Source of the DNA: Pseudomonas sp. Gutcm_11s
GTDB taxonomy: Bacteria; Pseudomonadota; Gammaproteobacteria; Pseudomonadales; Pseudomonadaceae
Direction of reading: 5' to 3'
Assembly (NCBI RefSeq): GCF_028649395.1
Contig: NZ_JAQSUW010000018.1
Coordinates: forward strand, 62,001 to 126,000
DNA length: 64,000 nucleotides
This document shows, piece after piece, positions 25,895 to 33,879 of this stretch. Numbering within the stretch: the stretch's first letter is position 1; each line of letters opens with the position of its first letter. Made by a program: the position numbers and the translations under genes. The notes below the pieces were generated by a model. That model was not told where the DNA came from, made no database searches, and worked only from the letters and a program-made list of their open reading frames with translations.

Positions 25895-25927
25895 CCAGTG
25901 CCCGCGCTGCGGGCGCTGGCCTAGAGT
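25895..25927 (+). promoter_or_regulatory. Candidate operator and -10 of the acyl-CoA dehydrogenase gene
   Basis: An 11-bp inverted repeat with one mismatch (CCAG-t-GCCCGC / GCGGGC-g-CTGG, 25895-25919) ends 2 nt before TAGAGT (25922-25927), a plausible -10. The repeat covers the -35 region, so it could be an operator. It lies in the divergent region with the GlxA-family regulator. Confidence 0.45.
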
Positions 25928-25965
25928 GGGGCCCATCCAATGACCACTCAGATGCAGGTACAACA

Positions 25966-27102
25966 ATGATTCCAAGAACCCTGTTCAGCTCCGAGCACGA
26001 GCTTTTCCGCGAGTCCGTACGCAAGTTCTTCGAGCAGGAGGCGGTGCCCTACCACGCTCAGTGGGAGAAGGACGGGCACATCGATCGCGCGCTGTGGAAC
26101 AAGGCGGGCGAGGCCGGCATGCTCTGCTCGCACATTCCGGAAGAGTACGGCGGCATGTCTGCGGACTTCCTCTACAGCGCCGTGGTCATCGAGGAGCAGG
26201 CGCGCCTGGGCCTGACCGGCGTGGGTTTCTCCCTGCATTCGGATATCGCCGCGCCGTACATCCTCCATTACGGTTCGGAAGAGCAGAAGCAGCATTACCT
26301 GCCGAAGATGGTCAGCGGCGAAGTCGTCACCGCCATCGCCATGACCGAGCCGGGTACCGGTTCCGACCTGCAAGGCGTGAAGACCACCGCCGTGCTGGAT
26401 GGCGACGAGTACGTCATCAATGGCTCGAAGACCTTCATTACCAACGGCTGGCTGGCCGACATGGTGATCGTGGTCGCCAAGACCGACCCGAAGGGTGGTG
26501 CCAAGGGCATCAGCCTGTTCCTGGTGGATGCCAGCACCCCGGGGTTCTCCAAGGGCAAGCGCCTGGAGAAGGTGGGCATGAAGGCTCAGGACACCTCCGA
26601 GCTGTTCTTCCAGGATGTGCGCGTGCCCAAGGGCAACCTGCTGGGCAAGGAAGGTATGGGCTTCATCTACCTGATGCAGGAGCTGCCACAGGAGCGCCTG
26701 ACCGTCGGCGTCGGCGCCATCGCCTCGGCCGAGGCGGCGATCAAGTGGACCCTCGACTACACCCGTGAGCGCAAGGCCTTTGGCCGGGCCGTGTCGGACT
26801 TCCAGAACACCCGCTTCAAGCTGGCCGAGATGACCACCGAAGTGCAGATCGGCCGGGTGTTCGTCGACCGCTGCCTGGAGTTGCACCTGAACAAGAAGCT
26901 CGATGTGCCGACCGCGGCGATGCTCAAGTACTGGGGTACCGACCTGCAGTGCAAGGTGATCGACGAGTGCGTGCAGCTGCATGGCGGCTACGGCTACATG
27001 TGGGAGTACCCGATCGCCCGCGCCTGGGCGGATTCGCGGGTGCAGCGCATCTATGCCGGCACCAACGAGATCATGAAGGAGATCATCAGTCGCGCCCTGT
27101 AA
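25966..27102 (+). CDS. Acyl-CoA dehydrogenase, LCAD/IVD-like
   Basis: FAD-dependent enzyme of 378 residues that introduces the 2,3 double bond into acyl-CoA thioesters. FAD/substrate motifs are AMTEPGTGSDLQG (125-137) and FITNGW. The MCAD-type catalytic Glu position is Ala (A364 in RIYAGTNEI), but E243 in LPQERLTVG matches the base used by LCAD and isovaleryl-CoA dehydrogenase, so the enzyme should be active and of that subtype. The ATG at 25966 matches family N-termini. Substrate unknown; the divergent regulator suggests inducible catabolism. Confidence 0.95.
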   Translation: MIPRTLFSSEHELFRESVRKFFEQEAVPYHAQWEKDGHIDRALWNKAGEAGMLCSHIPEEYGGMSADFLYSAVVIEEQARLGLTGVGFSLHSDIAAPYILHYGSEEQKQHYLPKMVSGEVVTAIAMTEPGTGSDLQGVKTTAVLDGDEYVINGSKTFITNGWLADMVIVVAKTDPKGGAKGISLFLVDASTPGFSKGKRLEKVGMKAQDTSELFFQDVRVPKGNLLGKEGMGFIYLMQELPQERLTVGVGAIASAEAAIKWTLDYTRERKAFGRAVSDFQNTRFKLAEMTTEVQIGRVFVDRCLELHLNKKLDVPTAAMLKYWGTDLQCKVIDECVQLHGGYGYMWEYPIARAWADSRVQRIYAGTNEIMKEIISRAL

Positions 27103-27116
27103 GCGCGGTGGATGCG

Positions 27117-27143
27117 AAAAGCCCGGCACTTGCCGGGCTTTTT
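27117..27143. terminator. Bidirectional terminator between acyl-CoA dehydrogenase and aldo/keto reductase
   Basis: AAAAGCCCGGCA (27117-27128) and TGCCGGGCTTTT (27131-27142) form a 12-bp stem with a CT centre. It serves both convergent genes. Confidence 0.9.
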
Positions 27144-27147
27144 CGTT

Positions 27148-28185
27148 TCACGGGGCCGGGTTGGGTTGCTCGCGGTGGATCGCCTCGATGGCGGCCAGCA
27201 GCTCGTCGCTTAGCTCCAGGCTAGCGCTGCCGAGATTGCTCTCCAGCTGCTCCAGAGTGGTGGCGCCGATGATGTTGCTGGTGACGAACGGCTGGCGGGT
27301 GACGAAGGCCAGGGCCATCTGCGCCGGATCGACGTCGTGTCCGCGCGCCAGGTGTACGTAGCGATCGCAGGCCGCCTGCGCCTGTGGATTGGTGTAGCGG
27401 GCGAAGCGGCTGAACAGGGTGATGCGCGCGTTCACCGGACGGGCGCCGTTCTCGTACTTGCCGGAGAGCATGCCGAAGGCCAGCGGCGAGTAGGCCAGCA
27501 GGCCGCATTGCTCGCGGATGGCTACCTCGGCCAGGCCGACCTCGAAGCTGCGGTTGAGCAGGTTGTAGGGGTTCTGGATCGACACGGCGCGCGGTAGGCC
27601 GAGGCTGTCGGCCAGCTGGAGGAATTTCATGGTGCCCCAGGGCGTCTCGTTGGACAGGCCGATGTGGCGGATCTTGCCGGCCTTGACCTGCTCGCCGAGC
27701 GCCTCGAGGGTCTCCTGCAGCGGCGTGAAGTCCTGTTCCTGGTGGCGATAGCCGAGTTGGCCGAAGAAATTGGTGCTGCGCTCCGGCCAGTGCAGTTGGT
27801 ACAGATCGATCCAGTCGGTCTGCAGGCGCTTCAGGCTGGCATCCAGCGCCTCGGCGATATGTCGGCGGTTGTGCTTCAGGTTGCCGCCGCGGATGTAGTC
27901 GATGCCGTTGCCGGGGCCGGCCACCTTGCTCGCCAGTACCCAGTCGGCGCGGTTGCCGCGGGCCTTGAAGTAGTTGCCGATGATGCGCTCGGTGGCGCCG
28001 TAGGTCTCGCCGCGCGGCGGCACCGGGTACATCTCGGCAGTGTCGAGGAAATTGATGCCGGCGGCGCGCGCGCGGTCGATCTGGGCGAAGCCCTCGGCTT
28101 CGTTGTTCTGCTCGCCCCAGGTCATGCTGCCCAGGCACAGGGCGCTGACGTTGAGGTCGCTGCGGCCCAGTTGACGGTATTCCAT
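27148..28185 (-). CDS. NADP(H)-dependent aldo/keto reductase (Tas-like)
   Basis: A 345-residue (alpha/beta)8 oxidoreductase most like E. coli Tas. The catalytic tetrad is D48 and Y53 (FLDTAEMYP), K87 (LASKVAGP) and H132 (YQLHWPER). NADP-binding residues are suggested near the C-terminus (IIGATTLEQLESN). I chose the ATG at 28185, which has AAGGAA 8 nt upstream, over one at 28218. Substrate unknown. It transcribes toward the dehydrogenase, so the two share no promoter. Confidence 0.93.
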   Translation of the reverse strand: MEYRQLGRSDLNVSALCLGSMTWGEQNNEAEGFAQIDRARAAGINFLDTAEMYPVPPRGETYGATERIIGNYFKARGNRADWVLASKVAGPGNGIDYIRGGNLKHNRRHIAEALDASLKRLQTDWIDLYQLHWPERSTNFFGQLGYRHQEQDFTPLQETLEALGEQVKAGKIRHIGLSNETPWGTMKFLQLADSLGLPRAVSIQNPYNLLNRSFEVGLAEVAIREQCGLLAYSPLAFGMLSGKYENGARPVNARITLFSRFARYTNPQAQAACDRYVHLARGHDVDPAQMALAFVTRQPFVTSNIIGATTLEQLESNLGSASLELSDELLAAIEAIHREQPNPAP

Positions 28186-28393
28186 GTGCGGTTCCTTGGT
28201 TTCAGGCAGAAGCGCCAAGCATAAAGCAGGTTGCTATTTTCGCTGCAATCGGCATAATTCCGCGGCTCTCTCGACGGCACGCCTAGCCAATGCGAGAGGG
28301 AAGGTGGGGATGCCTAGCCCACCGACAACCCCTGCCGTAGCGGACGTGCTGACCCGAGCCCCCGATAGCGTCTGTTTCCGGCCGTCTTTGACC

Positions 28394-28422
28394 TTGTCAA
28401 AGCAAGCACTATTCAGTAAGAT
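28394..28422 (+). promoter_or_regulatory. Candidate promoter of rplM-rpsI
   Basis: TTGTCA (28394-28399), a 17-nt spacer and TAAGAT (28417-28422) predict a start near 28429 and a leader of about 35 nt. The rest of the 278-nt gap from the aldo/keto reductase (28186-28463) shows no ORF or clear structure. Confidence 0.6.
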
Positions 28423-28463
28423 CCGCCGTCTTATTTTCAGGGCGGCCCCTGAGGCTATAGCGA

Positions 28464-28892
28464 ATGAAGACTTTTACTGCAAAACCGGAAACTGTTAAGC
28501 GCGACTGGTACGTCGTCGACGCTGCAGGTCAGACCCTGGGTCGTCTGGCCACCGAAATCGCTAGCCGCCTGCGCGGCAAGCACAAGCCGGAATACACCCC
28601 GCACGTTGATACCGGCGACTACATCGTCGTAATCAACGCCGAGCAGGTGCGTGTAACTGGCGCCAAGACCTCCGACAAAATGTACTACTCGCACTCCGGT
28701 TTCCCGGGTGGCATCAAGGAAATCAGCTTCGAGAAGCTGATCGCCAAGGCCCCCGAGCGCGTGATCGAGACCGCGGTCAAGGGCATGCTGCCGAAGAACC
28801 CGCTGGGTCGCGACATGTATCGCAAGCTGAAGGTGTACAAGGGTGCCAACCACCCGCACGCCGCTCAGCAGCCCCAAGAACTGAAGATTTAA
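28464..28892 (+). CDS. rplM: 50S ribosomal protein L13
   Basis: A 142-residue L13 that binds 23S rRNA early in 50S assembly. Recognised by the N-terminal MKTFTAKPETVKRDW and the GMLPKNPLGRDMYRKLKVY segment. It pairs with rpsI 14 nt downstream, the conserved bacterial arrangement. In E. coli L13 controls its own operon through the mRNA leader; no equivalent structure is obvious here. Confidence 0.98.
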   Translation: MKTFTAKPETVKRDWYVVDAAGQTLGRLATEIASRLRGKHKPEYTPHVDTGDYIVVINAEQVRVTGAKTSDKMYYSHSGFPGGIKEISFEKLIAKAPERVIETAVKGMLPKNPLGRDMYRKLKVYKGANHPHAAQQPQELKI

Positions 28893-28906
28893 CGGAATAG
28901 TTCATT

Positions 28907-29299
28907 ATGTCGGCGACTCAAAATTACGGCACTGGCCGTCGCAAGACTGCAACCGCACGCGTTTTCCTGCGTCCGGGTACTGGCAAAATCTCCATCAACA
29001 ACCGCAGCCTGGATAACTTCTTCGGCCGCGAGACCGCTCGCATGGTCGTGCGTCAGCCGCTGGAGCTGACCGAGACCACCGAGAAGTTCGACATCTACGT
29101 CACCGTTCTCGGTGGTGGTGTCAGCGGTCAAGCCGGTGCCATCCGTCATGGCATCACCCGCGCTCTGATCGAGTACGACGAAAGCCTGCGCAGCCCGCTG
29201 CGTAAAGCCGGCTACGTCACTCGTGACGCCCGTGAAGTCGAGCGTAAGAAAGTGGGTCTGCGTAAAGCTCGTAAGCGTCCGCAGTACTCCAAGCGTTAA
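28907..29299 (+). CDS. rpsI: 30S ribosomal protein S9
   Basis: A 130-residue S9 whose basic C-terminal tail (GLRKARKRPQYSKR) reaches the P-site tRNA. The N-terminal YGTGRRKTATARVFLRPG segment is diagnostic. Second gene of rplM-rpsI; a terminator follows 19 nt after the stop. Confidence 0.98.
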   Translation: MSATQNYGTGRRKTATARVFLRPGTGKISINNRSLDNFFGRETARMVVRQPLELTETTEKFDIYVTVLGGGVSGQAGAIRHGITRALIEYDESLRSPLRKAGYVTRDAREVERKKVGLRKARKRPQYSKR

Positions 29300-29318
29300 T
29301 TCGCTGCTACGTTCAAAG

Positions 29319-29352
29319 ACGCCCAGCTTCCTTTTGGAACTGGGCGTTTTTT
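29319..29352 (+). terminator. Intrinsic terminator of rplM-rpsI
   Basis: ACGCCCAG-c-TTCC / GGAA-CTGGGCGT stem with a TTTT loop and one bulged C, followed by six T residues. Confidence 0.9.
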
Positions 29353-29442
29353 ATTGCTTTGATTTTTCTGTGCGACAACCTGTCGCATTAGCGGAAGGCC
29401 CGGTCTGCAAGGGCTGCGACCAATTTGTATCGGGTAATTACC

Positions 29443-29471
29443 TTGTCAGAAAAGGGGCTTTTCTTTACCAT
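29443..29471 (+). promoter_or_regulatory. Candidate promoter of petABC
   Basis: TTGTCA (29443-29448), a 17-nt spacer and TACCAT (29466-29471). The spacer contains the perfect inverted repeat GAAAAG-GGG-CTTTTC (29449-29463), a possible operator. The predicted leader is about 75 nt. Confidence 0.55.
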
Positions 29472-29552
29472 TCGGCAAATTTTTGTGCGGCCCGATTTAT
29501 TACTTAGTAGAGGCCTGAACAACAGGCCACAAAGCTGATGGGAGACGACTGA

Positions 29553-30146
29553 ATGAGCAATGACGGCGTGAATGCAGGCCGGCGTCGCTTCCTGGTGGCG
29601 GCCACTTCGGTGGTTGGTGCTGCCGGAGCGGTGGGGGCTGCGACCCCGTTCGTGGGGTCATGGTTCCCCAGTGCCAAGGCCAAGGCGGCCGGTGCACCGG
29701 TGAAAGTGAATATCGCCAAGGTCGAGCCTGGCCAACAAATGGTCGCCGAATGGCGCGGCCAGCCGGTATTCATCGTGCACCGCACCGAGGAAATCCTGGC
29801 TAACCTGGGCAAGATCCATGACCGCATGGCTGACCCGGAATCCGCTTCCTCTGTGCAGCCGGAGTACGTCGACAAGACCAGTCGCTCGATCAAGCCGGAA
29901 ATCCTGGTGCTGGTCGGCCTGTGCACCCACCTGGGTTGCTCGCCGTCCTTCCGTCCGGAAGTGGCGCCGGCCGACCTCGGTCCGGAGTGGGTCGGTGGCT
30001 ACTTCTGCCCGTGCCACGGCTCCCGCTACGACCTCGCCGGTCGTGTCTACAAGGCCCAGCCCGCGCCGCTGAACCTGCCGGTTCCGCCGCATTCCTACGA
30101 GTCCGATGAAGTCATCATCGTCGGCGTGGACCAGGAGAAAGCATGA
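29553..30146 (+). CDS. petA: Ubiquinol-cytochrome c reductase Rieske iron-sulfur subunit
   Basis: The [2Fe-2S] subunit of cytochrome bc1 (197 residues), which takes the first electron from ubiquinol and passes it to cytochrome c1. A twin-arginine-type N-terminus (GRRRFLVAATS) precedes the membrane anchor (about 13-35). Cluster ligands are C124 and H126 (CTHLGC) and C152 and H155 (CPCH), with the C129-C154 disulfide pair. Good Shine-Dalgarno (GGGAGA); its stop overlaps petB by 4 nt. Confidence 0.98.
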   Translation: MSNDGVNAGRRRFLVAATSVVGAAGAVGAATPFVGSWFPSAKAKAAGAPVKVNIAKVEPGQQMVAEWRGQPVFIVHRTEEILANLGKIHDRMADPESASSVQPEYVDKTSRSIKPEILVLVGLCTHLGCSPSFRPEVAPADLGPEWVGGYFCPCHGSRYDLAGRVYKAQPAPLNLPVPPHSYESDEVIIVGVDQEKA

Positions 30147-31357
30147 TGGAAAAATTCATGGCCTGGATCGATGCGCGCTTCCCCGCTACCAAGATGTGGG
30201 AAGACCATCTGAGCAAGTACTACGCACCGAAGAACTTCAACTTCTTCTACTTCTTCGGCTCGCTGGCCCTGCTGGTACTGGTCAACCAGATCCTCACCGG
30301 CATCTGGCTGACCATGAGCTTCACCCCGTCCGCCGAGGAAGCCTTCGCTTCCGTCGAGTACATCATGCGCGACGTGGAGTTCGGCTGGATCATCCGCTAC
30401 CTGCACTCCACCGGTGCTTCCGCGTTCTTCGTGGTGGTCTACCTGCACATGTTCCGCGGTCTGCTCTACGGCTCCTACCAGAAGCCGCGTGAGCTGGTGT
30501 GGATCTTCGGCATGCTGATCTACCTGTGCCTGATGGCCGAAGCCTTCATGGGCTACCTGCTGCCGTGGGGTCAGATGTCCTACTGGGGCGCCCAGGTGAT
30601 CATCTCGCTGTTCGGTGCCATCCCGGTGATCGGTGATGACCTGACCATGTGGATCCGCGGTGACTACCTGATCTCCGGTATCACCCTGAACCGCTTCTTC
30701 GCCTTGCACGTGATCGCCCTGCCGATCGTCCTGCTTGGCCTGGTCGTGCTGCACATCCTGGCGCTGCACGAGGTTGGCTCGAACAACCCGGACGGCGTGG
30801 ACATCAAGAAGCACAAGGACGAGAACGGCATTCCGCTCGACGGCATCGCTTTCCACCCGTACTACTCGGTGAAAGACATCGTTGGCGTGGTGGTCTTCCT
30901 GTTCGTGTTCTGTGCCGTGGTGTTCTTCTTCCCGGAGATGGGCGGTTACTTCCTCGAGAAGCCTAACTTCGAGCAGGCCAACCCGTTCAAGACTCCTGAG
31001 CACATCGCTCCGGTGTGGTACTTCACCCCGTTCTACGCCATTCTGCGCGCCGTTCCGGACAAGCTGCTGGGCGTCATCGCCATGGGCGCTGCCATCGCCG
31101 TTCTGTTCGTGCTGCCATGGCTGGACCGTAGCCCGGTCAAGTCCATGCGCTACAAGGGCTGGCTGAGCAAGATCTGGCTGGTGGTGTTCTGCGTGTCCTT
31201 CGTGATCCTCGGCGTGCTGGGTGTACTGGCTCCGACTCCGGGCCGCACCCTGCTGTCGCAGATCTGCACCGCGCTGTATTTCGCCTACTTCATCCTGATG
31301 CCGTTCTACACCCGGATGGAGAAAACCAAACCGGTTCCGGAAAGGGTGACTGGCTGA
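30143..31357 (+). CDS. petB: Cytochrome b of the bc1 complex
   Basis: Membrane core of the bc1 complex, 404 residues, with eight expected transmembrane helices and two b hemes ligated by paired histidines (RYLHSTGAS and YLHMFRG; FALHVIALP and VLHILALH). The Qo-site motif is the PEW-type variant, here FTPFYAILRAVPDK after PVWYF. The gene starts with two ATGs in a row. It overlaps both petA (ATGA) and petC by one base. Confidence 0.98.
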   Translation: MMEKFMAWIDARFPATKMWEDHLSKYYAPKNFNFFYFFGSLALLVLVNQILTGIWLTMSFTPSAEEAFASVEYIMRDVEFGWIIRYLHSTGASAFFVVVYLHMFRGLLYGSYQKPRELVWIFGMLIYLCLMAEAFMGYLLPWGQMSYWGAQVIISLFGAIPVIGDDLTMWIRGDYLISGITLNRFFALHVIALPIVLLGLVVLHILALHEVGSNNPDGVDIKKHKDENGIPLDGIAFHPYYSVKDIVGVVVFLFVFCAVVFFFPEMGGYFLEKPNFEQANPFKTPEHIAPVWYFTPFYAILRAVPDKLLGVIAMGAAIAVLFVLPWLDRSPVKSMRYKGWLSKIWLVVFCVSFVILGVLGVLAPTPGRTLLSQICTALYFAYFILMPFYTRMEKTKPVPERVTG

Positions 31358-32139
31358 TGAAAAAGCTATTTGCTGCATTTGTTATCGCCGCACTGCCGGC
31401 ACTGTCCTTCGCTGCTGGTGGCCATGACGTGCACCTCGATCAGGTCGACATCGACCTGACCGACAAGGCTGCCCTGCAGGATGGCGCGCGTACCTTCGCC
31501 AACTACTGCATGGGTTGCCACAGCGCCAAGTTCCAGCGCTACGAGCGCGTTGCCGATGACATCGGCATTCCGCACGAACTGATGCTGGAGAACCTGGTGT
31601 TCACTGGCGCGAAGATCGGCGACCACATGAAGATCGGCATGCAGCCGCAGGACGCCAAGTCCTGGTTCGGCGCTGCGCCGCCCGACCTGACCCTGGTTGC
31701 CCGCGTGCGCGGCACCGACTGGCTGTACACCTACCTGCGCACCTTCTACGAGGATCCGACTCGTCCGCTGGGCGCCAACAACAAGGTGTTCCCGAACGTC
31801 GGCATGCCCAACGTGCTGGTCGGCCTGCAGGGTCGTCAGGTAGTGGGTTGCAAGCAGGTTCAGGTAGTCGAGGACGGCAAGAAGCAGTACGACCCGCTGA
31901 CCGGCGCGCCGATCACCCACGAGGCCTGCGATCAGCTGACCATCGTGCCGAAGACCGGCAAGCTGACCGAAGCTGAGTTCGATGAGAAGGTGCACAACCT
32001 GGTGACCTTCCTCGCCTACTCGGCCAACCCGGTCAAGCTGGAGAGCCAGCGCATCGGTACCTACGTGCTGCTGTACCTGGCCTTCCTCTTCGTATTCGCC
32101 TATCTGCTGAAGCGCGAATACTGGAAGGACGTGCACTGA
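31357..32139 (+). CDS. petC: Cytochrome c1 of the bc1 complex
   Basis: A 260-residue heme-c protein facing the periplasm that accepts electrons from the Rieske protein and reduces cytochrome c. The signal peptide spans residues 1-20 (ALSFAAG), the heme motif is CMGCH (51-55), the axial Met probably lies in the MPNVL region, and a C-terminal transmembrane helix anchors it (about 231-250). petABC end in a strong terminator. Confidence 0.97.
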   Translation: MKKLFAAFVIAALPALSFAAGGHDVHLDQVDIDLTDKAALQDGARTFANYCMGCHSAKFQRYERVADDIGIPHELMLENLVFTGAKIGDHMKIGMQPQDAKSWFGAAPPDLTLVARVRGTDWLYTYLRTFYEDPTRPLGANNKVFPNVGMPNVLVGLQGRQVVGCKQVQVVEDGKKQYDPLTGAPITHEACDQLTIVPKTGKLTEAEFDEKVHNLVTFLAYSANPVKLESQRIGTYVLLYLAFLFVFAYLLKREYWKDVH

Positions 32140-32160
32140 TACACTGCGTTACCGCTGTAG

Positions 32161-32194
32161 ACGCACGCGCCCCTCAAGGGCGCGTGCGTTTTTC
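32161..32194 (+). terminator. Intrinsic terminator of petABC
   Basis: Perfect 12-bp stem (ACGCACGCGCCC / GGGCGCGTGCGT) with a 5-nt loop, followed by T residues. Confidence 0.92.
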
Positions 32195-32229
32195 TGTTTC
32201 TGCCATATCGAAAAGCGAGGAGGGACGCC

Positions 32230-32847
32230 ATGGCCGCGACCAATAAGCTGGCCTGTTATTCCGACCCTGCCGACCACTATTCCCATCGCGTGCGTCTGGT
32301 GCTGGCCGAGAAGGGTGTCAGTGCCGAGATCATCGACGTCCTGCCCGGGCGCTGCCCGCCCAAGCTGGCCGACGCCAACCCCTACGGCGGCGTACCGACC
32401 CTGGTCGATCGCGACCTGGCTTTGTATGAGTCCACCGTGGTGATGGAGTATCTCGACGAGCGCTATCCGCACCCGCCATTGCTGCCGGTCTACCCAGTCG
32501 ACCGGGCCAAGAGCCGTCTGCTGATGCACCGCATCCAGCGTGACTGGGTCAAGCTGGTCGATCAGATCCTCGACTCGCGCACCAAGGAGGCCGACAAGGC
32601 CGTGGCGCGCAAGGAGCTGCGCGAGAGCCTCACCGGCGTGTCGCCGCTGTTCGCTGACAAGGCGTTCTTCCTCAGCGATGAGCTGAGCCTGGTGGACTGC
32701 TGCCTGCTGCCGATCCTGTGGCGTCTGCCGCGGCTGGGCATCGAGCTGCCGCGCCCGGCCAAGCCGCTGCTGGATTACATGGAGCGTATGTTTGCCCGCG
32801 AGGCCTTCCAGGCCAGTCTGTCCACCGTCGAGCGCGACATGCGCTGA
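32230..32847 (+). CDS. sspA: Stringent starvation protein A
   Basis: A 205-residue GST-fold protein without expected GST activity that binds RNA polymerase and acts with sigma-70 on starvation- and virulence-related promoters. The thioredoxin-like N-terminal half contains CYSDPADHYSHRVRLVLAE, and the conserved PHPPLLPVYP surface patch (about 78-87) is present. Strong AGGAGGG site. sspB follows after 16 nt. Confidence 0.96.
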   Translation: MAATNKLACYSDPADHYSHRVRLVLAEKGVSAEIIDVLPGRCPPKLADANPYGGVPTLVDRDLALYESTVVMEYLDERYPHPPLLPVYPVDRAKSRLLMHRIQRDWVKLVDQILDSRTKEADKAVARKELRESLTGVSPLFADKAFFLSDELSLVDCCLLPILWRLPRLGIELPRPAKPLLDYMERMFAREAFQASLSTVERDMR

Positions 32848-32863
32848 GCCGAAGGAGGCCAAC

Positions 32864-33277
32864 ATGAACTCCAGTCGTCCCTATCTGGTACGCGCCCTCT
32901 ACGAGTGGATCGTCGACAACGACTGCACTCCGCATCTGCTGGTCAATGCCGAGTTTCCGCAGGTGCGTGTGCCGGCTGGTTACGCCAATGACGGCCAGAT
33001 CGTGCTCAACGTATCGCCCAGCGCCGTGCGCAACCTGCACATGGACAACGAGGCGGTGAGTTTCGAGGGCCGCTTCGGCGGTGTGGCCCATCAGCTGTAT
33101 ATCCCGTCCGGCGCCATGCTGGCGATCTATGCGCGGGAGAACGGCCAGGGCATGGTCTTCGAGCTGGAGCCGCCGGTGGATGACGACGAGGAGGGTCCGG
33201 AGCCCGATGGTGACGGTCCATCCGATGACGAGCCGCCACGACCCAGCGGGCGCCCCAGTCTCAAGGTGGTCAAGTAG
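32864..33277 (+). CDS. sspB: ClpXP protease specificity-enhancing factor SspB
   Basis: A 137-residue adaptor that binds ssrA-tagged peptides and delivers them to ClpXP. The folded ssrA-binding domain covers residues 1-105; then an acidic flexible linker (about 108-127) leads to the ClpX-binding C-terminal motif RPSLKVVK. The ATG at 32864 has AAGGAGG upstream. Paired with sspA as in most gamma- and betaproteobacteria. Confidence 0.96.
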   Translation: MNSSRPYLVRALYEWIVDNDCTPHLLVNAEFPQVRVPAGYANDGQIVLNVSPSAVRNLHMDNEAVSFEGRFGGVAHQLYIPSGAMLAIYARENGQGMVFELEPPVDDDEEGPEPDGDGPSDDEPPRPSGRPSLKVVK

Positions 33278-33283
33278 CAAAGA

Positions 33284-33309
33284 AAAAGGCGATCCGAGGA
33301 TCGCCTTTT
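33284..33309. terminator. Bidirectional terminator between sspB and the BON lipoprotein gene
   Basis: AAAAGGCGATCC and GGATCGCCTTTT form a 12-bp stem around GA. It serves both convergent genes. Confidence 0.88.
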
Positions 33310-33345
33310 GCATGTCTGCCGTGGCGCAGGAGGGCCTGCGCTGGC

Positions 33346-33879
33346 TTAGTTGGTGTACTGATACAGCGTGACGATCTTCTGCACGCCGGAAGCGCCGGAG
33401 GCCACATTGGTGGCGGCTGCGCCTTCGGCACGGGTGACCAGGCCCAGCAGGTAGACGATGCCGTTCTCGGTCACCACCTTGACCTTGGAGCTCGGTACGG
33501 CGCTGTCGGCCAGCATCAGGGTCTTGATCTTACTGGTGATCAGCGCGTCGTTGCTGCGTGCCAGGCCCGAAGTGGGCTGCAGCACCTGGATCTCGTTGTG
33601 CAGCTTCTTCACGCCCTGCACGCCGTTGGCGACCTGGCCGGCCTTTTCCTTGAGGTCGGCCCGTGGGGCCTGGCCGGCCAGCAGGATCACGCCGTTGTAG
33701 GAGGTCACCACGATGTGCGAGGTCGGGCTGGTGAGGTCGGCGTGCGAGCGAGAGATCGCGCTGGCCACGTTGGGCTCGAGGAACTGGTCGTCGATCTTGT
33801 TGCCGATGCTGCGGTTGCTGCAGCCGCCCAGGGCCAGGCCGAGGGCGAGGGTAACGAGGATCAGCGGGTTGCGGGTCAT
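33346..33879 (-). CDS. BON-domain outer-membrane lipoprotein (DolP/YraP-like)
   Basis: A 177-residue lipoprotein with a signal peptide ending in the lipobox LGGC (C20). Two BON domains follow (about 45-110 and 118-175; HIVVTSYNGVILLAG and VKVVTENGIVYLLG). The E. coli relative DolP binds anionic phospholipid at the outer membrane and supports BAM function. The neighbourhood lpoA-yraN-gmhA/diaA-dolP is the same as in E. coli, which supports the call. Its ATG overlaps the previous gene's stop. Confidence 0.92.
   Translation of the reverse strand: MTRNPLILVTLALGLALGGCSNRSIGNKIDDQFLEPNVASAISRSHADLTSPTSHIVVTSYNGVILLAGQAPRADLKEKAGQVANGVQGVKKLHNEIQVLQPTSGLARSNDALITSKIKTLMLADSAVPSSKVKVVTENGIVYLLGLVTRAEGAAATNVASGASGVQKIVTLYQYTN

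Noticed and set aside
24841..28185. Regulator/acyl-CoA dehydrogenase/aldo-keto reductase block as a horizontally acquired island
   Set aside because: Composition and codon use look like the neighbours, there are no direct repeats, tRNA or integrase, and as I recall P. aeruginosa has equivalent genes at the same place.
28260..28320. Leader structure or riboswitch upstream of rplM
   Set aside because: Only a weak CTCTCG/CGAGAG pairing with a 19-nt loop; it lies upstream of the predicted promoter, so it would not be in the mRNA.
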